Below, piece by piece: positions 7,288 to 14,221 of a stretch of DNA of 16,021 bases (within the stretch, counting starts at the first letter, position 1; each line of letters begins with the position of its first letter). A model generated the notes under the pieces. The model ran no database searches and was not told the DNA's origin. It saw only the letters and a list, made by a program, of their open reading frames with translations. Position numbers and translations under genes: made by a program. The stretch spans positions 1-16,021 of the forward strand of contig JAADGZ010000139.1 of NCBI GenBank assembly GCA_013152045.1. Direction: 5' to 3'. This DNA comes from Gammaproteobacteria bacterium (GTDB lineage: Bacteria; Pseudomonadota; Gammaproteobacteria; UBA6429; Thiohalophilaceae).

Positions 7288-8070
7288 ATGTCGATTACAG
7301 TTATTTTTGCAGGCCTGATTACAGGCATGTTGCTGGGAGTATTTGGCAGTGGTGGTTCTATTATTACCGTGCCCGCACTGCTTTATTTACTTCATATTGA
7401 ACCCAAGTCGGCTATTGCCATGAGTCTTGGGATTGTTTCAGTAACCGCGACCATCACGGCCTTGCAGCACTGGCGCAAGGGTAATGTGAATTTCAAGGTT
7501 ACTGCCATCTTTGGTTTATTTGGCGTTATCGGTTCCTTTGCCGGTGCCAAACTCGGGCTTATCACGCCGGTAGTCATCCAGCTCAGTGCATTTGCGCTGG
7601 TGATGTATGCGGCCGCCTGGCGAATGTTAAAACCGATAGCACAGCACAAATCTGTAGGTGCTGCCTGCACGGAGTGTGCTGATGGTCACTGTAATAATAT
7701 AGATTATCGGCATATCGCCCTGCATGGAGTTGCGGTGGGACTTCTATCCGGAGTAGTTGGTGTTGGCGGTGGATTTCTGATTGTTCCGGCTCTGGTGTTG
7801 CTTTCCGGTCTGCCTATGAAACAGGCAGTAGGGACGTCGTTAAGCATTGTGGCGCTGCAGTCTTTTTCCGGCTTTGCAGGCTATGCCGGAGCAGTGGAGA
7901 TTGATTATTCTCTGATGGCGATATTTACCAGCATAGCCATTACCGGAAGCGTTGTGGGAAGTATGCTGGCCCACCGCTTGCCAGCGGATCTGCTCAAACG
8001 AGGGTTTGGCTTTTTCCTGGTATTGGTGGCCAGTTATATTTTGATTGAACAATTTTTCTTAGCGAGGTAA
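7288..8070 (+). CDS. TauE/SafE-family sulfite or sulfur-anion exporter
   Basis: A 260-residue polytopic inner-membrane protein of the TauE/SafE (formerly DUF81) family, whose characterised members export sulfite or sulfoacetate. The two family repeats are clear: GMLLGVFGSGGSIITVPALL at 13-32 and GLLSGVVGVGGGFLIVPALV at 151-170, each in the N-terminal part of its half. About eight membrane helices are expected. The central loop (residues 115-140) is unusual in carrying a CTEC...C cluster (Cys127, Cys130, Cys135) that could bind metal or carry persulfide. An AAGGAAAAGAG Shine-Dalgarno supports ATG 7288. It sits directly before the DsrE-like gene, so a role exporting a sulfur oxyanion made by this pathway is reasonable, but the substrate is inferred. 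Confidence 0.9.
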   Translation: MSITVIFAGLITGMLLGVFGSGGSIITVPALLYLLHIEPKSAIAMSLGIVSVTATITALQHWRKGNVNFKVTAIFGLFGVIGSFAGAKLGLITPVVIQLSAFALVMYAAAWRMLKPIAQHKSVGAACTECADGHCNNIDYRHIALHGVAVGLLSGVVGVGGGFLIVPALVLLSGLPMKQAVGTSLSIVALQSFSGFAGYAGAVEIDYSLMAIFTSIAITGSVVGSMLAHRLPADLLKRGFGFFLVLVASYILIEQFFLAR

Positions 8071-8074
8071 AACC

Positions 8075-8428
8075 ATGTCCAGTGTCATCATTGTTATTCA
8101 AAACGCACCTTATAAAACCAATAATAAGGCCTGGCATGCGCTGCGTTTTGCCTGTGCAGCATTGACAGAAGATATGGATGTTCGGGTACACCTGCTTGAT
8201 GATGGGGTTGAAGTCGGGCGAAGGAATCAGCAAGCACCAGACGGCATGGTGAATCTTGAGGTTTTTATTTCTGAGTTGATTGACTGTGGTCTTGAGGTGC
8301 GAGCCTGTGGTATGGCGCTGGATGGCTGTGCCATTGATGAAGCGAGCATGATCGAGGGTGTCGAACGAGGCTCTATGAAAGCGCTGTCTTCCTGGGTTAA
8401 AGACAGTGATAAGGTTATGGTTTTCTGA
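8075..8428 (+). CDS. DsrE-family sulfur-relay protein
   Basis: A 117-residue cytoplasmic protein of the DsrE/DsrF/TusD-like fold. Proteins of this family carry persulfide sulfur on a conserved cysteine to or from sulfurtransferases. The N-terminal strand VIIVIQNAPY, the segment VRVHLLDDGVEV at 36-47, and the cysteine region CGLEVRACGMALDGC at 71-85 fit the family; Cys78 is the best candidate for the sulfur-carrying residue. It starts 4 bp after the TauE stop codon, and its Shine-Dalgarno (GAGGT) overlaps that stop, so the two genes are translationally close. No DsrF, DsrH or DsrC partner is visible, so it probably does not act in the reverse dissimilatory sulfite reductase pathway as a full complex. 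Confidence 0.88.
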   Translation: MSSVIIVIQNAPYKTNNKAWHALRFACAALTEDMDVRVHLLDDGVEVGRRNQQAPDGMVNLEVFISELIDCGLEVRACGMALDGCAIDEASMIEGVERGSMKALSSWVKDSDKVMVF

Positions 8429-8507
8429 AACAGATTTATTTCACCGAAACAAATGCAGATTGGGTTAAGCAACAGCTATATGCCCAATTTGCATACTGAA
8501 CGATGGC

Positions 8508-10874
8508 ATGATAATGCAAATAAAAAATACCCAGACCCATAATCCTCGCGTTGTTAAGAGTACGCAACAGGATCTTATGCCGGCGCGCTATAGCCTATCA
8601 GTTCAGTTGTTGAGCATGGCGGCATTTACCCTGGCCTTTGTTGGCTGGCTGAATGAAACCTGGTTAATGTGGTTCGAGAACCCTATCTGGCTCAATCGCT
8701 ATACCGAATATGCAATTATTTTATGCTTCGGACTCTGGCGTATCCTGGCGGAGAAAAATGCTTATACCCGCAAGCGGCTGATGATTCTTGTTTTTATGGT
8801 GACCGTATTCTGGTGGTTGATCCCCTGGCTGTATCCAGTATCTGAACCCTATGTAGGCTTTCTCTGGGGGCAGCCGGTATTTCCTTCCCTGCATGTTCCT
8901 GGAACCATAACGTTCTTTTTAATTTTGGTCGCTGTATTTTTATTTGGTCGCCGTATTATCTGTGGTTTTAACTGCCCCTGTGTCGGTGTGCGTGAAACTG
9001 TGGGCTTTGCTTTTCGTGATCGCACCCTGCGTTCCGATTGGACCTGGAAGTTGCGTCACTCAAAGTGGTTTTTCTTTATTTACTACGTTGGTGTGATGGT
9101 GGTTACTCAGTTCCCACCCAATTCATGGACAGTAAGTTTTGTTGGTGGCTTTTATCTTGTCGTCGCGATGACTTATTTTGGCAGTTTTTTTATTGCCCCC
9201 GTCGTTGGTAATCGTTTTTATTGTCGTTACCTATGCCCCTATGGTGCTACCTTTGGCCTGCTTAACCATGCTGGTTTTTATGGCATCAACATGGATACGG
9301 AAAAATGTATTGATTGTCTGCGTTGTGAACAGGTCTGCGATATGGGTATCCCGGTATGGAAACAGGGTAAGGAAGCAGGGCGTATTACTGCGCTGGAAGA
9401 TTGCATGGGTTGTGCCCGCTGTGTCGTCTCCTGTCCGACCGATGCGCTGGAAGTGCGCGATGTGCGTAATCTATTCCGGCCTGCCCTGAGGCAAAATGCC
9501 AGTCATTTATTAAAAGGTAAAACTACAGATAAAATAGAACGACAAGATAGCGGCTATCAGCCTGTTACCGAGCGCCGTCAGGGCTGGCAAGAGGTGAGTT
9601 TGTCTCCTGTTTTTGCACAGATTCAGAAACAGGCGGCCCGCTGTCTGGACTGTGGTGTGCCGGGGTGCACAAATGCCTGTCCGTTAAAAAATCGTATTCC
9701 TGAATGGCTGGAAGCACTTGCCAGTGGTGATATAAAAACAGCGGCGGAGATCTCACATTCTACCAGTAATTTGCCAGAAGTCTGTGGCCGTCTTTGTCCC
9801 CAGCATCGCCTCTGTGAAGGTAGTTGCACCAAAGCCAGAGAAGAAGATGGTGCCGTTACTATCGGTCTGGCGGAACGCTTTATTACCGATGAGGCTTTCA
9901 GACAGGGCTGGCAACCGGCGCAGCCAGAGAAACAAAAACACAAAGGCAGAAGCATCGCTATTATCGGTGCGGGCCCGGCTGGACTGGCCTGTGCTGATGA
10001 ACTGAACAAGACCGGTTGTGAAGTGACGGTGTTTGATCGGGGAATGTTGGCAGGTGGTTTGATGGCCACCGCAGTGCCGCCTTTTAAGCTGGAGAAATCC
10101 ATCCTCAGACGACGTCAGGGCTTGCTTGAACAGCGGGGGGTGCATTTTCAAATGGGCATCGAAGTGGGTGCAACGCTGATCCAAAAACTGGTGAACAGTT
10201 ATGACGCGGTTTTCCTGGGACTCGGTGCACAGATCTCGCGGACACTGGATATACCCGGCTGTGATCTTGACGGTGTTTATACAGCGCTGGATTTTCTAGC
10301 CGAAGTTAATCGCAATAATGGTGGTGACGCTATGTCAGCTAAACGGGTGCTGGTGCTGGGTGGTGGTGATAGCGCCATGGATTGTGCTCGCTCGGCAATT
10401 CGTCAGGGTGCCACTAGCGTTAGCGTGATCTGTCGCGGGGCAGAGAAGGCGATGCGTGCCTCGCCGAAAGAACAGCAGATGGCAAAGGATGAAGGTGTGC
10501 AGTTTATATTTGAAACTTCACCGCTTGAAATTATGGGCGAGCAGAAGATCACTGCAGTGAGTTTTGATAAGGCTGGTGATATATCGGTGCAAATGATTCT
10601 GGATTGTGATGCGCTGATTTTTGCTATCGGTCAGCTAGCGCAGGCACCATCATGGTTGTCGCAACTGGGTATAAAAACGAATGAGCAAGGTCTTATTCGT
10701 ATCAATGCACAGGGACGGACCTCGCATTCGAAAATCTATGCCGGTGGCGACAACACCCATGGACCCGATCTGATTGTTACCGCTGTTGCCGCTGGACGGT
10801 GTGCGGCTGAAGGTATTCTTGACAGTTTCCGACCCGTGTATAAGCTTAAAAAAATCGTAGGTTGGGCTGAGTAA
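8508..10874 (+). CDS. NapH-type membrane polyferredoxin fused to a GltD-like NAD(P)H:FAD oxidoreductase
   Basis: A 788-residue electron-transfer fusion. Residues 30-250 are membrane-embedded with about five helices and the cysteine motifs of NapH-like proteins, CGFNCPC at 152-158 and CRYLCP at 239-244. Two 4Fe-4S ferredoxin motifs follow: Cys267/270/273/277 and Cys299/302/305/309. Residues 370-460 are the iron-sulfur domain found in glutamate synthase small subunit (Cys379, 382, 387, 391 and Cys426, 430, 436, 440). Residues 480-775 hold the FAD site GAGPAG (487-492), the NAD(P) site GGGDSA (618-623) and YAGGDNTHGPDLIVTAVAAG. No glutamate synthase large subunit is present, so it likely moves electrons between NAD(P)H and the quinone pool or periplasmic cytochromes. 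The start is uncertain: ATG 8508 lacks a Shine-Dalgarno; 8514 and 8577 (AGGA just upstream) are alternatives. The last residues, VGWAE, are encoded by the dispersed repeat. Confidence 0.92.
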   Translation: MIMQIKNTQTHNPRVVKSTQQDLMPARYSLSVQLLSMAAFTLAFVGWLNETWLMWFENPIWLNRYTEYAIILCFGLWRILAEKNAYTRKRLMILVFMVTVFWWLIPWLYPVSEPYVGFLWGQPVFPSLHVPGTITFFLILVAVFLFGRRIICGFNCPCVGVRETVGFAFRDRTLRSDWTWKLRHSKWFFFIYYVGVMVVTQFPPNSWTVSFVGGFYLVVAMTYFGSFFIAPVVGNRFYCRYLCPYGATFGLLNHAGFYGINMDTEKCIDCLRCEQVCDMGIPVWKQGKEAGRITALEDCMGCARCVVSCPTDALEVRDVRNLFRPALRQNASHLLKGKTTDKIERQDSGYQPVTERRQGWQEVSLSPVFAQIQKQAARCLDCGVPGCTNACPLKNRIPEWLEALASGDIKTAAEISHSTSNLPEVCGRLCPQHRLCEGSCTKAREEDGAVTIGLAERFITDEAFRQGWQPAQPEKQKHKGRSIAIIGAGPAGLACADELNKTGCEVTVFDRGMLAGGLMATAVPPFKLEKSILRRRQGLLEQRGVHFQMGIEVGATLIQKLVNSYDAVFLGLGAQISRTLDIPGCDLDGVYTALDFLAEVNRNNGGDAMSAKRVLVLGGGDSAMDCARSAIRQGATSVSVICRGAEKAMRASPKEQQMAKDEGVQFIFETSPLEIMGEQKITAVSFDKAGDISVQMILDCDALIFAIGQLAQAPSWLSQLGIKTNEQGLIRINAQGRTSHSKIYAGGDNTHGPDLIVTAVAAGRCAAEGILDSFRPVYKLKKIVGWAE

Positions 10875-10937
10875 AACGATGCCCATCATTTTATGATGGG
10901 TCGTTAGAATTCATAAACAGCATTCAGCCTAACCTGC
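10857..10937. repeat. Dispersed repeat copy 2, an 81-bp element with imperfect terminal inverted repeats
   Basis: The left end GTAGGTTGGGCTGA (10857-10870) matches copy 1 and is the reverse complement of TCAGCCTAACCTGC (10924-10937) with two mismatches. Inside it is a second hairpin, CCCATCA (10882-10888) with TGATGGG (10894-10900), extended by ACGA/TCGT. The nested arrangement resembles a small non-autonomous element. Its left end overlaps the last five codons and the stop of the NapH-GltD fusion gene. There is no T-run, so I do not call it an intrinsic terminator. Confidence 0.65.
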
Positions 10938-10968
10938 ATGGTTAGCATATTTAGAGTTATACAAAAGT

Positions 10969-11181
10969 ATGATGAAAAAATTAATGGTTATCTTATCAAT
11001 GTTATCTTTGCCTGCGTGGGCGCATCATACCAGGGAACACATGATGCTTTTAGAAGGTAGTGATCAGGTGATTGCCGGGACCCAACAGGGCGCGGAAGGT
11101 GGTGGACTCTGGTTGTTATGGGTGGGGGTTTTCCTGTTTATGTTGTTAGGGTTTATCCGTTGGTGGAAGAGTCGCTCATGA
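10969..11181 (+). CDS. Small membrane protein preceding the octaheme cytochrome
   Basis: A 70-residue protein that I cannot assign to a named family. Residues 1-18 look like a signal peptide with a probable cleavage after AWA, exposing a mature N-terminus HHTREHMM that is rich in histidine and methionine and could bind metal or heme. Residues 46-63 form a single membrane helix followed by a basic RWWKSRS tail, so the protein would be anchored with its short N-terminal part in the periplasm. Two ATG codons (10969, 10972) are in frame. Its stop overlaps the cytochrome ATG by four bases (ATGA), so translation is probably coupled. The context suggests an assembly factor or small subunit for the multiheme complex; this is inference. 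Confidence 0.78.
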   Translation: MMKKLMVILSMLSLPAWAHHTREHMMLLEGSDQVIAGTQQGAEGGGLWLLWVGVFLFMLLGFIRWWKSRS

Positions 11182-12533
11182 AAGCAAAGAGAGTACGTTA
11201 TATCTGGATTCCGCTCATCATCATTATGATTGTAGTGCCGGTCGGTTTTTATTATGTCAAATGGAGCGAGAGTGGTGCGGGAGCAGGTTTATATTCGCGG
11301 TTATGGAAGCCAGAGCCTATTTTTTCTTACTGGGATCCTGATAACTTTTACGAGTCGGTAAAGACCATGACCGGTGTGTTCAAAGGCAAGGAATGTGTTT
11401 CTTGTCATGCCGCAGTAACGCCAGGTATCGTTAATGATTGGCGCAAGAGTCGCCATTCACAGGCGAAGAAAATTGTTTATTGCTCCGATTGTCACGGCCA
11501 TGATCACCAAAACCTGCACTTACCTACGCCCAAAATTTGCGGTGGTTGTCATACCACTCAGCATGCCGATTTTAATGATGAAAAGCGTTTCGGTTTTCCT
11601 TCGCATGCGCTGGCGATGGACCGGGCTCAGGATGCAAAACATTTTGTCGATAAACCCAAGGCAGAAGTGACCGCCTGTTTACAGTGTCATTCGATTGCGA
11701 CTAAGTGTGATTCCTGCCATACCCGACACCAGTTTAGTGTGGCGGAAGCGCGTCGTCCTGAGGCTTGTATTACCTGTCACAGCGGCCCCCCTCATCCGGA
11801 TGATGAAACTTACTTTGCTTCGAAGCATGGACAGATCTATCTGGCTGAAGGAGACAGTTGGGATTGGTCGAAGCCTTTGCGAAAGGGAAATTATAAAGTA
11901 CCGACTTGTGCTTATTGCCATATGAATCGAGGCAAACATCAAGTGGCGGAGAAATCCATTTGGAAGTTTGGTCTAAAGCAAGTTAATCCGCTGACCTCTG
12001 GCAATGAAGTGAAACGGGAAAAATGGGTGAAACTATGCAGCGACTGTCATGAACCTGATTGGGCTAGACAGCAACTGACTAAAATGGATGCAGAAAGAAA
12101 ACGAGCATGGAAAAAACTCTATGCGGCCGAGGGGATATTAAAAGATCTGCGTAGTAAGGGACAGTTATATCCATCCGCCAAACAACGTCCGCCTTATCCA
12201 ACTGATTCTGAAAACTCCTTTTTTCAAATGGAAAGGATAGGTTTTTTTGAGGGACAGGCATCGGCTTTTTATAATGTCTCCCCGATTGAACGGGATTATT
12301 TTAATATGTGGTATTTTGATAATTTAGGTGCCTACAAGGGTGCTGCGCATGGTGCTGCAGAGTTTGTTCGTAAAGGTCATGCGGCTATGGATAGCGCATT
12401 GGAAAATATTCGCCGTAACGCCAATGTTTTGCGCACCCTGAGCGAGGCAGAAAAGAAAGCCGGGATTAAGCCTGAAGCCGATGCCTTCTGGAAACAGGGT
12501 GAATATACGGATTACAATCGGGAGAATAATTAA
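11178..12533 (+). CDS. Membrane-anchored octaheme c-type cytochrome, HAO superfamily
   Basis: A 451-residue periplasmic cytochrome with an N-terminal membrane anchor at about residues 9-26. Eight CXXCH heme sites start at Cys73, 102, 121, 167, 177, 197, 244 and 287. The block CDSCHTRHQFSVAEARRPEA at 177-196, followed by CITCHSGPPHP, is typical of the hydroxylamine oxidoreductase (HAO) superfamily, which includes oxidases and nitrite or hydroxylamine reductases. In that order the fourth site (CLQCH) would be the catalytic heme. Whether a tyrosine cross-link exists, which separates oxidases from reductases, cannot be judged; Tyr378 and Tyr386 lie in the relevant C-terminal helical region. I choose ATG 11178 because it overlaps the upstream stop as ATGA; a longer frame from 11118 would duplicate the upstream coding region. 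Tetrathionate, sulfite, nitrite and hydroxylamine are all possible substrates. Confidence 0.92.
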   Translation: MKAKRVRYIWIPLIIIMIVVPVGFYYVKWSESGAGAGLYSRLWKPEPIFSYWDPDNFYESVKTMTGVFKGKECVSCHAAVTPGIVNDWRKSRHSQAKKIVYCSDCHGHDHQNLHLPTPKICGGCHTTQHADFNDEKRFGFPSHALAMDRAQDAKHFVDKPKAEVTACLQCHSIATKCDSCHTRHQFSVAEARRPEACITCHSGPPHPDDETYFASKHGQIYLAEGDSWDWSKPLRKGNYKVPTCAYCHMNRGKHQVAEKSIWKFGLKQVNPLTSGNEVKREKWVKLCSDCHEPDWARQQLTKMDAERKRAWKKLYAAEGILKDLRSKGQLYPSAKQRPPYPTDSENSFFQMERIGFFEGQASAFYNVSPIERDYFNMWYFDNLGAYKGAAHGAAEFVRKGHAAMDSALENIRRNANVLRTLSEAEKKAGIKPEADAFWKQGEYTDYNRENN

Positions 12534-13472
12534 ATGAATAGCTCCTCTCCTGATGGCGTTAAATCAAGCGCAGATTACGTTAAGGTACAGAGAAATGGAG
12601 CTGTAATTTTTGTCTGTACTGTATTGGCCTGGTATTTGTTTTCAGGGGCCGCTTTTTCTGCCGATAAAAAAACCTTTCCGGAAGGAAAATTCAATAACGA
12701 TCAGTGTGTTCAGTGCCATGAAAAAATAAATGCAAGTTTAGTGGCTGAGTGGCGTGTGAGCGCCCATGCTAAAGATGAACCGGTAGCAAACTGTGTTGCC
12801 TGTCATGGTGACTCGCATAGTGGCGCTGCGGTAAAGGCGCGGCAGGATGAAACCTGTATTGCCTGTCATGGTGGCCAGAAAACCCCGGTGGTTCATAGTT
12901 ACGCTAATTCCAAGCATGGATTGATATTAAAACTTGAAAAAAAGAAATGGGATTGGACGCAACCTCTGGCGCAGGCCAATTATCGCACTCCCGGCTGTGC
13001 TTATTGCCATATGCATGCTGCTGGACATAATGTTTCAGCAATGGTCCGCAATCAAGATCTGCTACAGGAAAATAAGCAAGAAATAAACGCTATCAAGGAT
13101 GCTAGACGCCAAGTCTGCCAGGACTGTCATGCCCCGCGTTATCTTAGTCGCTTGTTTGACAATGGTGAAAAAATGCTGGAGATTGCTCGCATGAAGGTCA
13201 GGGAGGCGAGAAACTTGCTGTTACAGGCGCGCAAGCAGTATACCAGCGAGGAACTTAAATCTGCTGAAAAACGTTACCAGGAGATGCAATCCGTGCACCT
13301 TAAAAATGTTTATCTGGGGGTTGCGCACCAGTCACCAGATTATCAATGGTGGTATGGCCAACCGGCTCTGGACGGGGATTTGCTGCGGATCAAAGGCGAC
13401 ATCAATGAACTGGAGCGAATAAAGAATGTTAATGTCATGCAGAAAACACAGTGTGTGCAGACAAGCAAATAA
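12534..13472 (+). CDS. Pentaheme c-type cytochrome, shortened relative of the upstream octaheme protein
   Basis: A 312-residue exported cytochrome. A hydrophobic segment at residues 22-42 ending in FSA is either a signal peptide or an anchor. CXXCH sites start at Cys58, 87, 108, 155 and 195. Spacing between sites 1-2 (29 residues) and 3-4 (47) equals that between hemes 1-2 and 6-7 of the octaheme protein, and SKHG, WDW and CAYCHM recur in the same places. Hemes 3-5, including the presumed catalytic one, are therefore missing and about 75 residues are absent, so an electron-transfer role is likely (inference). Residues 203-260 are helical and rich in charged residues, as in the HAO family C-terminal helices. 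Its ATG directly follows the octaheme stop codon, with GGGAG upstream, so the two are co-expressed. Confidence 0.9.
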   Translation: MNSSSPDGVKSSADYVKVQRNGAVIFVCTVLAWYLFSGAAFSADKKTFPEGKFNNDQCVQCHEKINASLVAEWRVSAHAKDEPVANCVACHGDSHSGAAVKARQDETCIACHGGQKTPVVHSYANSKHGLILKLEKKKWDWTQPLAQANYRTPGCAYCHMHAAGHNVSAMVRNQDLLQENKQEINAIKDARRQVCQDCHAPRYLSRLFDNGEKMLEIARMKVREARNLLLQARKQYTSEELKSAEKRYQEMQSVHLKNVYLGVAHQSPDYQWWYGQPALDGDLLRIKGDINELERIKNVNVMQKTQCVQTSK

Positions 13473-13487
13473 TGTTCTCAAGAACAT
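13472..13487. promoter_or_regulatory. 7+7 inverted repeat between pentaheme and methyltransferase genes
   Basis: ATGTTCT (13472-13478) and AGAACAT (13481-13487) are exact reverse complements 2 bases apart, beginning at the last base of the pentaheme stop codon. A TATAAAAT sequence lies 14 bases downstream (13501-13508), so the repeat could be an operator near a secondary promoter, or a short hairpin. No good -35 is visible. Confidence 0.4.
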
Positions 13488-13555
13488 GGATGGCTCTCTG
13501 TATAAAATATTTTCTGTTAACGAAGGTTTAAAACGTCGGGTAAGGAGAACGATGG

Positions 13556-14221
13556 GTGGATATCGATACTTATGAAGCCTGGTATCACACTCCACGGGGG
13601 CACTGGATCGGGGAGGAAGAATTTTCCCTGTTAATGCGACTGTTGCCAGTGCAGTTAAATACCGGAATTCATCGGCGCCTACTTGATATCGGCTGTGGCA
13701 GTGGTTATTTTTCGCGCCATTTTGCCGCCTCAGGGTTGCAGACAATCGGTCTTGATTCTAATGCGGCGGCACTCAAATATGCCCGAGAACAAGATTCAAA
13801 AACGCTTTATATACAAGGCACAGCGGAAGCACTGCCCTTTGAAAGTGATAGTTTTGACTATTGTTCGGCGATTACCAGCTTGTGTTTTGTGGCGCAACCG
13901 GAAAAGGCGTTACTGGAAATGTGGCGCCTGGCAAAGAGGGGCGTACTGCTGGGTTTACTGAACAGGCACAGCCTGCTTTATCGGCAGAAACAGGGGCAGG
14001 GTGCCTATCGAGGTGCGCGTTGGGACACACTGGCGGATGTCAGAAAATGGATTGACGTGCTTTCCCCCCAGCCGCTTGCATTCAAATCAGCAACAGCGAT
14101 ATTTCTGCCAAGTGCAGGGGTGGGAGCGCGAATACTGGAACGACTATTACCCGCGTCGTTTCCCTGTGGCAGTTTTCTTGCCGTCTATATCGAAAAAAAA
14201 TCTCCTGGCTCAGAGTTCTGA
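13556..14221 (+). CDS. Class I SAM-dependent methyltransferase
   Basis: A 221-residue soluble methyltransferase. Motif I is LLDIGCGSG at 42-50, followed by GLDSN at 65-69 with the acidic SAM residue and by the motif GTAEALPFESDSFDYCSAI at 88-106, as in the Methyltransf_11/UbiE-like group. The N-terminal EAWYHTPRGHWIGEEE is common in small bacterial members whose substrates are not known. Translation most likely starts at GTG 13556, because AAGGAG lies 8 bases upstream; the nearby ATG at 13552 is in another frame with an early stop. It is 83 bp after the pentaheme gene on the same strand, so it may belong to the operon or have its own promoter. It is not similar to arsM in the cysteines needed for arsenic. 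Substrate unknown. Confidence 0.88.
   Translation: MDIDTYEAWYHTPRGHWIGEEEFSLLMRLLPVQLNTGIHRRLLDIGCGSGYFSRHFAASGLQTIGLDSNAAALKYAREQDSKTLYIQGTAEALPFESDSFDYCSAITSLCFVAQPEKALLEMWRLAKRGVLLGLLNRHSLLYRQKQGQGAYRGARWDTLADVRKWIDVLSPQPLAFKSATAIFLPSAGVGARILERLLPASFPCGSFLAVYIEKKSPGSEF

Noticed and set aside
8428..8499. Open stretch of 23 codons between the DsrE and NapH-GltD genes that reads like protein
   Set aside because: No ATG or GTG start with a ribosome binding site and too short to distinguish from chance.
9623..10184. Two antisense frames of 159 and 143 codons within the NapH-GltD gene
   Set aside because: Opposite strand of a protein with intact iron-sulfur, FAD and NAD(P) motifs; no features of their own.
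8508..10874. Glutamate synthase small subunit as the function of the fusion gene
   Set aside because: No large subunit nearby, and the N-terminal half is a NapH-type membrane protein, which is not part of glutamate synthase.
10882..10900. Hairpin as intrinsic terminator of the operon
   Set aside because: Stem is good but no T-run follows and downstream genes are on the same strand with coupled starts; it fits better as the core of a repeat element.
11118..11177. 20-residue N-terminal extension of the octaheme cytochrome
   Set aside because: It overlaps the upstream gene in another frame; the ATGA overlap at 11178 is the standard coupled start and puts a basic stretch and membrane anchor at the N-terminus.
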